Assembly: GCF_900207575.1 (NCBI RefSeq)
Contig: NZ_OAOQ01000001.1
Coordinates: 1-64,000 of the forward strand
Origin: Cereibacter ovatus
Lineage (GTDB): Bacteria; Pseudomonadota; Alphaproteobacteria; Rhodobacterales; Rhodobacteraceae
DNA: 64,000 nucleotides
Direction of reading: 5' to 3'
The notes under the pieces are model-generated. The model searched no databases. It was not told the origin of the DNA and saw only the letters and a list, made by a program, of their open reading frames with translations. Below are positions 35,302-44,593 of this stretch, piece by piece. Position numbers and translations under genes: made by a program. Position 1 is the first letter of the stretch. The number at the start of each line of letters is the position of its first letter.

Positions 35302-36948
35302 ATGTTCGATTATGTAATCGTCGGCGCGGGCTCTGCCGGCTGCGCCATGGCCTACCGGCTGGGCGAGGCCGGGCGTTCGGTTCTGGTGGTGGAACATGGC
35401 GGCTCTGACGCCGGGCCGTTCATCCAGATGCCGGCGGCGCTGTCCTATCCGATGAACATGGGGCTTTACGACTGGGGTCTGAAGACCGAACCCGAACCGC
35501 ATCTGGGCGGGCGGGTGCTGGCCACGCCGCGCGGCAAGGTGATCGGGGGGTCGTCCTCGATCAACGGCATGGTCTATGTCCGCGGTCATGCGCGCGATTT
35601 CGACCATTGGGCCGAACAGGGCGCGGCCGGCTGGGGCTTTGCCGATGTGCTGCCCTATTTCAAGCGGATGGAGAACTGGCACGTTCCGGGGGACGCGGAC
35701 TGGCGCGGCCATGACGGGCCGCTGCATGTGACGCGCGGTCCGCGGTCCAACCCCTTGTTCAACGCCTTTATCAAGGCGGGCCAGCAGGCCGGCTATCCCG
35801 TGACCGACGACTATAATGGCGCGGCGCAGGAAGGCTTCGGCCCGATGGAGGCGACGATCTGGCAGGGCCGGCGCTGGTCGGCGGCCAATGCCTATCTGAA
35901 GCCCGCGATGAAACGGTTCGGGGTCAAGCTGACCCGGGCGCTGGCGCTGCGCGTGGTGATCGAAGGGGGCAGGGCGGTCGGCGTCGAAGTCCTGCGCCGC
36001 GGCAAGCGCGAGGTGATCCGCGCGGGGCGCGAGGTCATTCTGGCGGCCTCGTCGCTGAACACGCCGAAACTGCTGATGCTGTCGGGGATCGGGCCGGCAC
36101 AGCATCTGGCGCAGCATGGGGTGGCGCTGGTCGCTGACCGCCCCGGCGTGGGCCAGAACCTTCAGGATCATCTGGAGGTCTACATGCAGTATTCCAGCCT
36201 TCAGCCGATCACCCTGTTCAAGCACTGGAACCTGCGCGGCAAGCTGTCGGTGGGGGCGCAGTGGCTGTTCACCGGCCGCGGCCTTGGCGCTTCGAATCAG
36301 TTCGAGGCCTGCGCCTTCATCCGGTCGCGCGCCGGGGTGGATTACCCCGACATCCAGTATCACTTCCTGCCCATCGCGGTGCGCTATGACGGGCAGGCGG
36401 CGGCGGGCGGGCACGGCTTTCAGGTTCATGTCGGGCCGATGCGGTCGCCCTCGCGCGGGGCGGTCACCTTGCGCTCGGCCGATCCCGAGGCGCCGCCGGT
36501 GATCCGCTTCAACTACATGTCCTGCCCCGAGGACTGGCAGGATTTCCGCCGCTGTGTCCGGCTGACGCGCGAGATCTTCGGGCAAGAGGCATTCCGCCCC
36601 TTCGTCAAGGCCGAGATCCAGCCCGGCCCCGACTGCCAGTCCGATGACGAGATCGACGCCTTCCTGCGCGAGCATGTCGAAAGCGCCTATCACCCCTGTG
36701 GCACCGCGCGGATGGGCCGGCGCGACGATCCGATGGCGGTCGTCGATCCCGAATGCCGGGTGATCGGCGTCGATGCGCTGCGGGTGGCCGACAGTTCGAT
36801 CTTTCCGCGGGTGACGAACGGCAACCTGAATGCGCCTTCGATGATGGTGGGCGAGAAGGCGGCCGACCACATCCTTGACCGTGCGCCGCTGGCGCCCCTG
36901 AACCTGGAGCCGGTGGTGAATCCCGACTGGCGGGTGGCGCAGCGGTAG
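35302..36948 (+). CDS. betA: Choline dehydrogenase
   Basis: 548 residues, a GMC flavoprotein bound to the inner membrane. It oxidises choline to betaine aldehyde. The FAD dinucleotide loop is at residues 5-20 ([20 protein letters not shown]), GMC signature 1 in [18 protein letters not shown] and signature 2 around [19 protein letters not shown]. The catalytic His pair lies in [10 protein letters not shown] and [12 protein letters not shown]. It begins nine bases after betB and closes the operon. Confidence 0.93.
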   Translation: MFDYVIVGAGSAGCAMAYRLGEAGRSVLVVEHGGSDAGPFIQMPAALSYPMNMGLYDWGLKTEPEPHLGGRVLATPRGKVIGGSSSINGMVYVRGHARDFDHWAEQGAAGWGFADVLPYFKRMENWHVPGDADWRGHDGPLHVTRGPRSNPLFNAFIKAGQQAGYPVTDDYNGAAQEGFGPMEATIWQGRRWSAANAYLKPAMKRFGVKLTRALALRVVIEGGRAVGVEVLRRGKREVIRAGREVILAASSLNTPKLLMLSGIGPAQHLAQHGVALVADRPGVGQNLQDHLEVYMQYSSLQPITLFKHWNLRGKLSVGAQWLFTGRGLGASNQFEACAFIRSRAGVDYPDIQYHFLPIAVRYDGQAAAGGHGFQVHVGPMRSPSRGAVTLRSADPEAPPVIRFNYMSCPEDWQDFRRCVRLTREIFGQEAFRPFVKAEIQPGPDCQSDDEIDAFLREHVESAYHPCGTARMGRRDDPMAVVDPECRVIGVDALRVADSSIFPRVTNGNLNAPSMMVGEKAADHILDRAPLAPLNLEPVVNPDWRVAQR

Positions 36949-37023
36949 GGGGCGTTAACGCTTTCTTAACCTTCTGGCGGGTTCTGGCTTGATTTCGGCC
37001 CTTCGGGGCCGGACATCTGGGAC

Positions 37024-37662
37024 ATGTTAATCCTTCGTTGCCTTCTCGTTCTTATTTGTATCGCCACCCCGGCCGTTGCGGCCAGTGTCGAAGGCGCCGC
37101 CCGCGTCATCGACGGCGACACGCTTGATGTGGCGGGAACCCGCGTGCGCCTGTTCGGGATCGACGCGCCCGAGGCACGCCAGACCTGCCGCGAAGCCGGC
37201 ACGGACTGGGCCTGCGGCACTTGGGCCAGCCGGATGCTGGCCGAGGCGGTCGAGGGGCGATCCGTCCGATGCGAAGGCGAGGGGCTGGACCGCTATGGTC
37301 GCCTGCTGGCCAGTTGCAGTGCGGGCGGGCAGGATCTGGGCCGCCGGATGGTCCAGACCGGCGCGGCACTGGCCTATCGCCGCTATTCCACGCGCTACGC
37401 CACGGATGAGGCCCGCGCCGCAGCCGCCGGCCGCGGCATCTGGTCGGGCGAAATGGCCCGCCCCGAGGATGTCCGCCACCCCGCGGGGTCAACCCCGCCC
37501 GGGGCCTGCGCGATCAAGGGCAATGTATCATCGCGGGGGCGGATCTATCACCTGCCGGGGCAGGACGCCTATGGCCGAACCGTCATCTCGGGGGCCGAGG
37601 AACGCTGGTTCTGTTCGCCCGCCGAAGCCGAGGCGCAAGGTTTCCGTCCGGCGCTTCGCTGA
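37024..37662 (+). CDS. Secreted thermonuclease (SNase-like) family protein
   Basis: 212 residues. The signal peptide is about 1-20 (MLILRCLLVLICIATPAVA). The staphylococcal-nuclease fold follows at about 24-130: ARVIDGDTLDVAGTRVRLFG, IDAPEARQTC, then the Arg in DRYGRLLASC and the helix LGRRMVQTGAALAYRRYS. Catalytic Asp and Arg positions look intact, so a calcium-dependent nuclease is possible. The C-terminal 60 residues include a Cys-containing excalibur-like stretch (ACAIKGNVSSRGRIYHLPGQ). The 75-base gap after betA has a CGGCCC-TTCG-GGGCCG hairpin without a T-tract. Confidence 0.82.
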   Translation: MLILRCLLVLICIATPAVAASVEGAARVIDGDTLDVAGTRVRLFGIDAPEARQTCREAGTDWACGTWASRMLAEAVEGRSVRCEGEGLDRYGRLLASCSAGGQDLGRRMVQTGAALAYRRYSTRYATDEARAAAAGRGIWSGEMARPEDVRHPAGSTPPGACAIKGNVSSRGRIYHLPGQDAYGRTVISGAEERWFCSPAEAEAQGFRPALR

Positions 37663-37756
37663 CAGATTCCCGGCCTTCTGTATATGACGCGCATCAAGGC
37701 GCAAAACGATTCGCCCGCATAACCTGACTTTAACGAAACGAAGAAGGGAGCATCGC

Positions 37757-37999
37757 ATGACGCATACGCCGCACGAGCTGGCGGAAGATTTTCCGGGCGA
37801 TGCCGAGCAAATCCGCGATCTCAGGATTTCCGACCCGCATTTCGCGCGTCTTGTTGAGGAGTATCACGCGGTGAACCGTGCGGTTCACCGGGCCGAGACC
37901 CTGATAGAGCCGCTCGAGTCGCTTCAGGAACAAGACCTTCGCCGCAAGCGTGTGCAACTGAAAGATGAAATCGTCAGCCGCCTCAAGGTGGCATCCTAG
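37757..37999 (+). CDS. YdcH/DUF465 family small protein
   Basis: 80 residues, mostly coiled-coil helix: LRISDPHFARLVEEYHAVNR, then AVHRAETLIEP and LRRKRVQLKDEIVSRLK, the DUF465 pattern. The function is unknown; such proteins are small, soluble and widespread in proteobacteria. AAGGGAG precedes the ATG. Its TAG stop shares the palindromic CTAG with the stop of the oppositely directed pccR. Confidence 0.85.
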   Translation: MTHTPHELAEDFPGDAEQIRDLRISDPHFARLVEEYHAVNRAVHRAETLIEPLESLQEQDLRRKRVQLKDEIVSRLKVAS

Positions 38000-39381
38000 T
38001 CGACTATTTCGTAGGGTAGCAACCCGCGCCTGTCGGGGTCCACTCGAAGGCGCCTTTCCAGCGGCGGCACAGACCGCTGGTGGCACTCCTGCCGGTCACA
38101 GATCCGGCAGGAGATGCCGATGGGCTCGAACCGGCCCTTCAGATCCATCCCATCCGCATAGACCAATGCATCCGCGTGCTGAACCTCGCAGCCCAGTGCG
38201 ATGGCATAGCGCCGGACCGGCGCGGTGAACGATCCCCCCCGCTTGGAAACCTCGCGCGCCAGCAGAAGATAGCGCACACCATCGGGCGTCTGCGCCAGTT
38301 GGCGCAGGAACTGGCCCGGCGTCTCGAAAGCGCGGTGAACGTTCCACAGCGGGCAGGCGCCGCCGAAGCGTGCGAACTGGAACCGCGTGGCGGAATGGCG
38401 CTTGGTGATGGTGCCGGCCTGATCCACCCGCACGAAGAAGAACGGCACCCCCTTGGCGCCGGGCCGTTGCAGCGTCGACAGCCGGTGCGCCACCTGCTCG
38501 ATCGAGGCGCCGAACAGGTCGGCCAGCCGTTCCAGATCGTGGCGCGTCTCGGCTGCGGCCTGAAGGAAGGGGCGATAGGGCAGAAGGGCCGCGCCGGCGA
38601 AATAGTTGGCCAGCCCGATCTTGGCGATGTCGCGCGCCTCGGGGGTCTGGAAGCGGGCCAGATCCAGTGTCGCTTCCAGCAGGTCGTTCTGGGTCAGCAG
38701 GGCCACCTGATGCAAAAGCTGGAACCGCTGCGTCGGCCCCGCCACGCGCGAGGAAATCTTCAGCGCGCCGCCATCAAAGCTGCGCACGGCCGGAATGTCC
38801 GAAATCTGCAAGTCGATCCCGGCCTTCGCCAGCGTCTCGGCCGCGGCGGAAATCACGTCGCGGCGGATACCTCCGGGCGCAGAGTAATGTTCGGCGGCCC
38901 GATCCACGGCATCCAGATAGTTGTCGCAATAGTGAAAGAAGTCGCGAACTTCCTCCCATGGTGAGGGGCGCAGGGCGGCGTCGTCGCGCCCCAGCGCCTC
39001 GTCCAGCGAGGCCAGCCGTTCATGGGTCTGGCGATAGGCGCGGTGCAGGTCCAGAAAGGCCCGCGCCAGCGCCGGCGCGTTCGATGCCACCAGCCGCAGA
39101 TCCGCCAGCGGCGGGCTGTCGGAAAACACCGGATCGGCCAGCGCCTCGCGCATGTCGGTCACGATGCGCTCGGCTTCCGAGGTGGTCAGCTTGGTGACAT
39201 CCACCCCGAATTCCTGCGCCAGCGCCAGCACAACCGTGGCCGAGACCGGACGGTGGTTGTTCTCCATCTGGTTCAGATAGGGCAGCGAGGCGCCCAGACG
39301 TTCGGCAAACACCTTCTGCGTCAGGCCGAGATGCATCCGCAACTCGCGCAGTTTCGCGCCGGCATAAAGTTTCTGGGCCAA
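37996..39381 (-). CDS. pccR: Short-chain fatty acyl-CoA regulator PccR (ScfR family)
   Basis: 461 residues. An XRE helix-turn-helix spans about 7-62 (LRELRMHLGLTQKVFAERLG, then PYLNQMENNHRPVS). A central ImmA/IrrE-like region is around 190-270, and a C-terminal DUF2083 part ends in a Cys cluster, ISCRICDRQECHQRS. From established work, Rhodobacter sphaeroides PccR senses propionyl-CoA status and controls pccB. The start is taken as TTG at 39381, with GGGGGA just upstream; a TTG at 39402 would overlap its own operator. Paired TTTGCAAA sites just upstream suggest autoregulation. Confidence 0.88.
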   Translation of the reverse strand: MAQKLYAGAKLRELRMHLGLTQKVFAERLGASLPYLNQMENNHRPVSATVVLALAQEFGVDVTKLTTSEAERIVTDMREALADPVFSDSPPLADLRLVASNAPALARAFLDLHRAYRQTHERLASLDEALGRDDAALRPSPWEEVRDFFHYCDNYLDAVDRAAEHYSAPGGIRRDVISAAAETLAKAGIDLQISDIPAVRSFDGGALKISSRVAGPTQRFQLLHQVALLTQNDLLEATLDLARFQTPEARDIAKIGLANYFAGAALLPYRPFLQAAAETRHDLERLADLFGASIEQVAHRLSTLQRPGAKGVPFFFVRVDQAGTITKRHSATRFQFARFGGACPLWNVHRAFETPGQFLRQLAQTPDGVRYLLLAREVSKRGGSFTAPVRRYAIALGCEVQHADALVYADGMDLKGRFEPIGISCRICDRQECHQRSVPPLERRLRVDPDRRGLLPYEIVD

Positions 39382-39395
39382 GCCGCATCCCCCGC

Positions 39396-39423
39396 TTTGC
39401 AAAGACTGTATCGCCTTTGCAAA
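39396..39423. promoter_or_regulatory. PccR operator pair in front of pccR
   Basis: Two exact TTTGCAAA palindromes (39396-39403 and 39416-39423) are separated by 12 bases, 15 bases upstream of the chosen pccR start. This half-site is the known PccR recognition element. The 12-base spacing differs from the 4-base spacing before pccB. Confidence 0.8.
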
Positions 39424-39432
39424 GGGTGGGCG

Positions 39433-40644
39433 TCAACCGGGCAGGCCAAGGGCGCGGCTGCGGCGGATCACCCACAGGATGGCCGCGACCGAGGCAAGGC
39501 TGGACGCGGCCATGATCACGATCAGCGGCATCTCTCCGCTGCCCGGGTGCAGCACCACGCCGGCCAGCGCCGCCAGTGCCGCGCCGCCGCCGATCATGAT
39601 CGCCCCGCCCAGCCCTGATGCGGTGCCCGCCAGCGCCGGGTTGATCGACAGCATGCCGGCATTGGCATTGGGCAGCACCATGCCGTTGCCAAGCCCGATC
39701 AGGGTGGTCATGCCGAAGAAGACGGCGGGGTGATGCAGCCCCGCCGCCGTCACCGCCAGCAGGATGGCCATGCCCGTCGTGGTGACCAAAGCCCCCCACA
39801 GCACCATCCGGGTCATCCCCACCCGCACCGAATAGCGCCCCGACAGGAAGTTGCCGACCCCGTAGCCCACCGCGGGCGCGGCGAAATAGATGCCGACCTG
39901 CGCCGAGGTCAGGCCGAACACCTCGGTTCCGACAAAGGGCGCGCCGCCCAGATAGGCAAAGAAACAGCCCGAGGCGAAGGCCGCGCACAGCACATAGCCC
40001 CAGAACCGGCGCGAGGCCAGAAGCTGCGGATACTGCCGAAGTTGCGCGGCAAAGCTGGTGGGCCGGGTCTGCGAGGTCTCGCCCAGATCGGCCCATACCA
40101 GCGCGGTCACCACCAGACCCAAGCCCAGCAGCAGCGCGAAATTCGCGTGCCAGCCAAAGGCTTCGTCCAGAAAGCCGCCGATCACCGGGCCGATCATCGG
40201 CACCAGCGACATGCCCATGGTGACATAGCCGATCATCGAGGCCGCCTGTTCGTCCGGCACCATGTCGCGCACGACGGCCCGGCTGACCACGATCCCCGCC
40301 GCAATCACCGCCTGCGCCATGCGAAAGGCCAGAAACACCCCGGCGTTGGGTGCCAGCAGCGTGCCCACCGTCGCCAGCAGGAACAGTCCCAGTGACCACA
40401 GGATCACCGCGCGTCGCCCGAACCTGTCCGAAATCGGCCCGATCAGCAGTTGCAGCACTGCGCTCAGCCCCAGATACAGCGCCACCGACAGTTGCATCAG
40501 CTGATAGGGCGCATCGAACCACGCCGCCATTCCGGGCAGCGACGGCAGGAAGATGTTCATCGCCAGCGCCGCAAGCCCGGTCAGCAGGACAAGCGTCACG
40601 ATATGGGGCGGCGACGTGCGGTTCAGGAAACGGACAGGGGGCAT
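39433..40644 (-). CDS. Bcr/CflA family multidrug efflux MFS transporter
   Basis: 403 residues, twelve predicted membrane segments. The MFS motif between helices 2 and 3 is LIGPISDRFGRRAVILWSLG. The helix 4 to 5 region (AVIAAGIVVSRAVVRDMVPD) and GYVTMGMSLVPMIGPVIGGF match the drug:H+ antiporter Bcr/CflA group. The substrate is unknown. It shares the minus strand with pccR, but the pccR operators lie between them. Confidence 0.85.
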   Translation of the reverse strand: MPPVRFLNRTSPPHIVTLVLLTGLAALAMNIFLPSLPGMAAWFDAPYQLMQLSVALYLGLSAVLQLLIGPISDRFGRRAVILWSLGLFLLATVGTLLAPNAGVFLAFRMAQAVIAAGIVVSRAVVRDMVPDEQAASMIGYVTMGMSLVPMIGPVIGGFLDEAFGWHANFALLLGLGLVVTALVWADLGETSQTRPTSFAAQLRQYPQLLASRRFWGYVLCAAFASGCFFAYLGGAPFVGTEVFGLTSAQVGIYFAAPAVGYGVGNFLSGRYSVRVGMTRMVLWGALVTTTGMAILLAVTAAGLHHPAVFFGMTTLIGLGNGMVLPNANAGMLSINPALAGTASGLGGAIMIGGGAALAALAGVVLHPGSGEMPLIVIMAASSLASVAAILWVIRRSRALGLPG

Positions 40645-40679
40645 CGGTCACAGTTAGGGCGGGGCTTGCCCCAAGTCCA

Positions 40680-41033
40680 TCACGACCAGCGGTGGAAGAT
40701 GAAGAACGCCCCCGCCGCGATCAGCGCGAATCCCACAAGGTGATTCCAGTGCAGCGGCTCTTTCAGGTAAAGGACCGAGAAGGCGGCAAAGACGACAAGG
40801 GTGATGACCTCCTGGATCGTTTTCAGTTCGGCGGCGGAATAGTGGCCGTGGCCGAGCCGGTTCGCCGGCACCTGCAACAGGTATTCGAAGAAGGCGATCC
40901 CCCAGCTTGCCAGGATCACCACCATCAGCGGTGCGGTCTTGAACTTCAGATGCCCATACCACGCGAAAGTCATGAAGATGTTCGAGGCAAGAAGCAGGCC
41001 GATGGTGACGATCGGCACGGAAAGCTGCGGCAT
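40680..41033 (-). CDS. DMT family membrane protein (DUF486)
   Basis: 117 residues with four membrane segments. It begins MPQLSVPIVTIGLLLASNIF, continues YGHLKFKTAPLMVVILASWG and FFEYLLQVPANRLGHG, and ends LIAAGAFFIFHRWS. This is the DUF486 pattern, half the size of typical drug/metabolite transporters, so it may dimerise. The function is unknown. It is divergent from pccB across the PccR operator region, so it could be affected by PccR, but this is unproven. Confidence 0.82.
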   Translation of the reverse strand: MPQLSVPIVTIGLLLASNIFMTFAWYGHLKFKTAPLMVVILASWGIAFFEYLLQVPANRLGHGHYSAAELKTIQEVITLVVFAAFSVLYLKEPLHWNHLVGFALIAAGAFFIFHRWS

Positions 41034-41074
41034 GAAGCACCAGAGTTAGCGGGATTTGCGATTTGCAGGCGATC

Positions 41075-41094
41075 TTTGCAAAGTAATTTGCAAA
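41075..41094. promoter_or_regulatory. PccR operator upstream of pccB
   Basis: TTTGCAAA-GTAA-TTTGCAAA: two exact half-sites with a 4-base spacer, the arrangement described for the Rhodobacter sphaeroides pccB promoter. It lies about 70 bases before the pccB start. Partial matches (ATTTGCG, ATTTGCAGG) precede it at 41055-41068. Confidence 0.9.
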
Positions 41095-41163
41095 TATCCC
41101 GAAATTTTCTTTCGTCCGGGACAGCGTGTGACTATGGTGCCCGCAAACTCGGGGGGCAAGACC

Positions 41164-42696
41164 ATGAAGGATATTCTCCAGGAACTCGAAGACCGTCGCG
41201 CGATCGCCCGCGCCGGTGGCGGCCAGCGCCGCGTCGAGGCCCAGCACAAGCGCGGCAAGCTGACCGCGCGCGAACGGATCGACCTGCTTCTCGATGAAGG
41301 CTCGTTCGAAGAGTTCGACATGTTCGTGCGGCACCGCTGCACCGACTTCGGCATGGAAGACGACCGCCCGGCGGGCGACGGCGTGGTGACCGGCTGGGGC
41401 ACGATCAACGGCCGCATGGTCTATGTCTTCAGCCAGGACTTCACCGTGTTCGGCGGATCGCTGTCGGAGACGCACGCGCAGAAGATCTGCAAGATCATGG
41501 ATATGGCGATGCAGAACGGCGCGCCGGTGATCGGGTTGAACGATTCGGGCGGCGCGCGGATTCAGGAAGGCGTGGCCTCGCTGGCCGGCTATGCGGATGT
41601 GTTCCAGCGCAACATCATGGCGTCGGGCGTGATCCCGCAGATCTCGGTCATCATGGGCCCCTGCGCGGGCGGCGCGGTCTATTCGCCGGCCATGACCGAC
41701 TTCATCTTCATGGTGCGCGACACGTCCTATATGTTCGTGACCGGCCCCGATGTGGTGAAAACGGTGACGAACGAGGTGGTGACGGCCGAGGAACTCGGTG
41801 GCGCCTCGACCCATACCAAGAAGTCGTCGGTTGCGGATGGCGCGTTTGAAAACGATGTCGAGGCGCTGGCCGAGATCCGCCGTCTGGTCGATTTCCTGCC
41901 GCTGTCGAACCGCACGCCCGCCCCGGTGCGCCCCTTCTTCGACGATGTGGCCCGGGTCGAGGACAGCCTTGATACGCTGATCCCCGACAACCCGAACCAG
42001 CCCTACGACATGAAGGAACTGATCCTGAAGATCGCCGACGAGGGCGACTTCTACGAGATCCAGAAGGACTACGCCGCCAACATCATCACCGGCTTCATCC
42101 GTCTGGAAGGTCAGTCGGTCGGCGTGGTGGCGAACCAGCCGATGGTTCTGGCGGGCTGCCTCGACATCGACAGCTCGCGCAAGGCGGCGCGGTTCGTGCG
42201 CTTCTGCGATGCCTTCAACATTCCGATCCTGACGCTGGTCGACGTGCCGGGCTTCCTGCCGGGGACGGGCCAGGAATATGGCGGCGTCATCAAGCATGGC
42301 GCGAAGCTGCTGTTCGCCTATGGCGAGGCGACGGTTCCGAAGGTCACCGTCATCACCCGCAAGGCCTATGGTGGTGCCTATGACGTAATGTCGTCCAAAC
42401 ATCTGCGCGGCGACTTCAACTATGCCTGGCCCACCGCCGAGATCGCGGTGATGGGGGCCAAGGGCGCGACCGAAATCCTTTACCGCGCCGAACTGGCCGA
42501 CAAGGAGAAGATCGCCGCCCGCACCAAGGAATATGAAGACCGCTTTGCCAACCCCTTCGTGGCGGCCGAGCGTGGCTTCATCGACGAGGTGATCATGCCC
42601 CATTCGACCCGTCGCCGGGTGTCGCGCGCCTTCGCCAGCCTGCGCAACAAGAAGCTGAGCAATCCGTGGAAAAAGCACGATAACATCCCGCTCTAG
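41164..42696 (+). CDS. pccB: Propionyl-CoA carboxylase beta subunit (carboxyltransferase)
   Basis: 510 residues. It transfers the carboxyl group from biotin to propionyl-CoA, giving methylmalonyl-CoA. Two crotonase-like halves carry the oxyanion glycines: [20 protein letters not shown], then [19 protein letters not shown] in the N-half and [20 protein letters not shown] with [19 protein letters not shown] in the C-half. It works with PccA encoded 1.9 kb downstream. The PccR operator lies immediately upstream. GGCAAG precedes the ATG. Confidence 0.95.
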   Translation: MKDILQELEDRRAIARAGGGQRRVEAQHKRGKLTARERIDLLLDEGSFEEFDMFVRHRCTDFGMEDDRPAGDGVVTGWGTINGRMVYVFSQDFTVFGGSLSETHAQKICKIMDMAMQNGAPVIGLNDSGGARIQEGVASLAGYADVFQRNIMASGVIPQISVIMGPCAGGAVYSPAMTDFIFMVRDTSYMFVTGPDVVKTVTNEVVTAEELGGASTHTKKSSVADGAFENDVEALAEIRRLVDFLPLSNRTPAPVRPFFDDVARVEDSLDTLIPDNPNQPYDMKELILKIADEGDFYEIQKDYAANIITGFIRLEGQSVGVVANQPMVLAGCLDIDSSRKAARFVRFCDAFNIPILTLVDVPGFLPGTGQEYGGVIKHGAKLLFAYGEATVPKVTVITRKAYGGAYDVMSSKHLRGDFNYAWPTAEIAVMGAKGATEILYRAELADKEKIAARTKEYEDRFANPFVAAERGFIDEVIMPHSTRRRVSRAFASLRNKKLSNPWKKHDNIPL

Positions 42697-42719
42697 GTCT
42701 TGTTGACGGGGAGGGGATC

Positions 42720-42800
42720 ATGCGACCGGCCAAGCGGATCGGAGCGAGGACTGCCGCGGGCGCCATCGGTGCCCGCCCCTTCCAGCCATGGAGGGGGTGA
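42720..42800 (+). CDS. Possible 26-residue leader ORF (uncertain)
   Basis: ATG at 42720 gives MRPAKRIGARTAAGAIGARP and six more residues, stopping at a TGA that directly abuts the ATG of the next gene (TGA-ATG). A purine-rich GGGGAGGGG lies just before the start. It could be a coupled leader peptide, or chance in GC-rich DNA; no family is recognised. Confidence 0.25.
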   Translation: MRPAKRIGARTAAGAIGARPFQPWRG

Positions 42801-43154
42801 ATGACCACGCAGGAAGCCGCGCCCATCGCCGTGCCTTCGGGCCAGCCGGTGACCCTTCTTGAAACGATCTGGAACGAGCCCGGCCCCGCCGGGCTGACGT
42901 TCCGCTTCCGCTTTCTTGCGCCCGAGATCGGCTTTGGCGGCTCTGTCGACTATGACACCGCTTATGCCGACATCGTCGCGCTGTGCGAAAGCTATGTCCT
43001 GCCGCGGCTGAACGGCACCGAGCCGGCGCCTGCGCAGGTCATCGTCTCGCTTTCCGACCGCCCGTTGCCTTTCGGCGCGGCGGACCCGGAAGTCACTCAA
43101 TTCTTCGAGGCCTTCAGCATCAGCGATGGCCACTGCATCTGGGAGGCTTTTTGA
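42801..43154 (+). CDS. Small conserved protein between pccB and pccA (DUF6497-like)
   Basis: 117 residues with no signal peptide from this start (MTTQEAAPIAVPSGQPVTLL). The body reads GLTFRFRFLAPEIGFGGSVD, then CESYVLPRLNG and VIVSLSDRPLPFG, ending SDGHCIWEAF. I recall a Rhodobacteraceae family at this position, sometimes mislabelled acetolactate synthase; the name DUF6497 is from memory. It lies 104 bases after pccB and is probably in the same transcript. No catalytic motif is visible. Confidence 0.65.
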   Translation: MTTQEAAPIAVPSGQPVTLLETIWNEPGPAGLTFRFRFLAPEIGFGGSVDYDTAYADIVALCESYVLPRLNGTEPAPAQVIVSLSDRPLPFGAADPEVTQFFEAFSISDGHCIWEAF

Positions 43155-43365
43155 TGACTACACCATCTATTGTGGTCAACCCCCGGATTTCGCGGGGGGG
43201 CGATGCAGAAGAGTCACAGGGTCGGGCTTTGCGCCGCGCGCTGTGTCATTCGCCTTTTGGATCAGATACGATGGCGGCTGACCGAACCCAAGCGGTCTAT
43301 GCCTCGCAAGAAGTCCACGCAGGGGAACAGTTCCCGGCGTCGGCTAGCAAAAAATGGAGTAGAGG

Positions 43366-43500
43366 ATGTCGAAGAGCACCGTCGTTTTCGCGCTGTGCCT
43401 GGTTGCCGTCGTGGCCGCCTGCGCTAAGAAAGAAGAAACCGTCTACGTCGACCAGCCGCCGGTCACGACCGAGCCGGTCTACACGGGCAAATACAAGTAA
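43366..43500 (+). CDS. Small lipoprotein
   Basis: 44 residues. The N-terminus MSKSTVVFALCLVAVVAACA is a lipoprotein signal with the lipobox VAAC, so Cys19 would be lipidated. The 25-residue mature peptide is short and charged (KKEETVYVDQPP). GTAGAGG stands just before the ATG. Very small lipoproteins of this kind are common in the region between pccB and pccA in this family; the role is unknown. Confidence 0.7.
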   Translation: MSKSTVVFALCLVAVVAACAKKEETVYVDQPPVTTEPVYTGKYK

Positions 43501-43575
43501 TCTGCCCGGGCGGGTCGTCGAGTTTCTCCGGCCCGCCCTTGGCCTCGCCCTTCTGTTGAAGGGGGGCGTGGCGTC

Positions 43576-43977
43576 ATGCTGAAGCACCGCGGCTTTCCCA
43601 GCCGGCTTCCCGGCACCGATCTGCAATACACCGTCCGCCGCGCCAACAAGGATGGTGCCACGCGCATCATCAAGCGCGAGCGGTATCGCGACCGCAAGGC
43701 GGTTGATCGCGCCGCCGATGCGGGCTTTCTTGCCGCCCTCTGGGCGCATTTCGGTGAAGACCCGTTCGAGCGCGGAAACCTTGATGCGGGGCGTCTGTCG
43801 TGGCTGTTCGGCCGCGAGGTCGTGCCCGCCGAAGATCCCTTCGATCCCGAATCCTACGAGGCCCTTCTGCGGATAGACCGCAAGAAGGCCGAAGCCGCCT
43901 TTCCCGAAATCTTCGCCCCAGATGCGCCGGTGCAGACCGGCGACTGGGACGATTGGGACGATGCAGAGGAAGACTAG
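43576..43977 (+). CDS. Conserved hypothetical protein
   Basis: 133 residues, soluble, with a basic N-terminal half (QYTVRRANKDGATRIIKRER) and a very acidic C-terminus (DWDDWDDAEED). No signal peptide or membrane segment. I recognise no domain. It lies in the pccB-pccA interval on the same strand and could be co-expressed. Confidence 0.6.
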   Translation: MLKHRGFPSRLPGTDLQYTVRRANKDGATRIIKRERYRDRKAVDRAADAGFLAALWAHFGEDPFERGNLDAGRLSWLFGREVVPAEDPFDPESYEALLRIDRKKAEAAFPEIFAPDAPVQTGDWDDWDDAEED

Positions 43978-44254
43978 CCGTGTGTCCGGGTGCCTCCTTG
44001 TCCCAGCGGCCTGATTTCGCGCTTCGCGAACTGACGGCAGGTTCTGCCGGACAGGCAGCGCCGGGCTGCGCTGTGGCGTGCCCGGCCCGCGGGGGGCGCA
44101 GCCTTTCCCATCGGTCCGCCGGCAGTGTCGGGCCGGTCCTTGGCGCGGGTAAGCACAAATCGGCCGAACCCGTCGGGGTGGTCATTTTCGCCTTTTCCGG
44201 CGCAACCGATGCGGTATTCCTTGCCCCAGACATAATCCGGAACGGAGGCAGAGC

Positions 44255-44482
44255 ATGTCCAACATCACGAAATTCCTTGTTCTCGGCGCCATCGCCGCGA
44301 CCCTTTCGGCCTGCGACACGCCCACGGGGCGTGCCGGCGGCGGTGCGCTTGTCGGCGCGGCGCTTGCCGATGCGACCGACCAGAACATGGTCGCCGGTGC
44401 CGCGCTTGGCGCGCTGGCTGGCGCTGCAAGCTGCGGCGTTCCGGGCATGCCGCCCTGCCGTTCGGGCGGCGGCTACTACTGA
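44255..44482 (+). CDS. Small glycine-rich lipoprotein
   Basis: 75 residues. The signal sequence ends in the lipobox LSAC (MSNITKFLVLGAIAATLSAC), so Cys20 is the likely lipidation site. The mature part is a Gly/Ala-rich hydrophobic stretch (GGGALVGAALADATDQNMVA) resembling glycine-zipper lipoproteins of the outer membrane, ending in a Cys-containing tail. GGAGGC precedes the ATG. The 277 bases before it contain no recognisable gene. A terminator follows. Confidence 0.7.
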   Translation: MSNITKFLVLGAIAATLSACDTPTGRAGGGALVGAALADATDQNMVAGAALGALAGAASCGVPGMPPCRSGGGYY

Positions 44483-44520
44483 GTTCGTCGCCGCCTCGCG
44501 CGGCGTGCGTTTCACCGAAG

Positions 44521-44561
44521 GGACCGTCCGGGCCGTGCGCCCGGTCGGTCCTTTTCTATTT
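44521..44561 (+). terminator. Intrinsic terminator just upstream of pccA
   Basis: GGACCGTCCGGGC (44521-44533) pairs with GCCCGGTCGGTCC (44539-44551) with one T/T mismatch and a five-base loop, followed by TTTTCTATTT. It ends 32 bases before the pccA start. It could close the upstream small-gene transcript or work as an attenuator of pccA. Confidence 0.8.
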
Positions 44562-44593
44562 GCGCCCTCAACGGCGCTGCTGACAAAGGGACG

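Noticed and set aside
33820-36870. 1016-residue open frame on the minus strand
   Set aside because: Shadow of betB and betA, without any recognisable motif.
36996-37011. CGGCCC-TTCG-GGGCCG hairpin between betA and the nuclease gene as an intrinsic terminator
   Set aside because: There is no T-tract after it on the plus strand, and a six-base stem with a TTCG loop is common in GC-rich intergenic DNA.
43155-43582. Plus-strand frame starting MTTPSIVVNPRISRGG immediately after the DUF6497-like gene
   Set aside because: It reads through the small lipoprotein gene in another frame, which has a clear lipobox and ribosome binding site.
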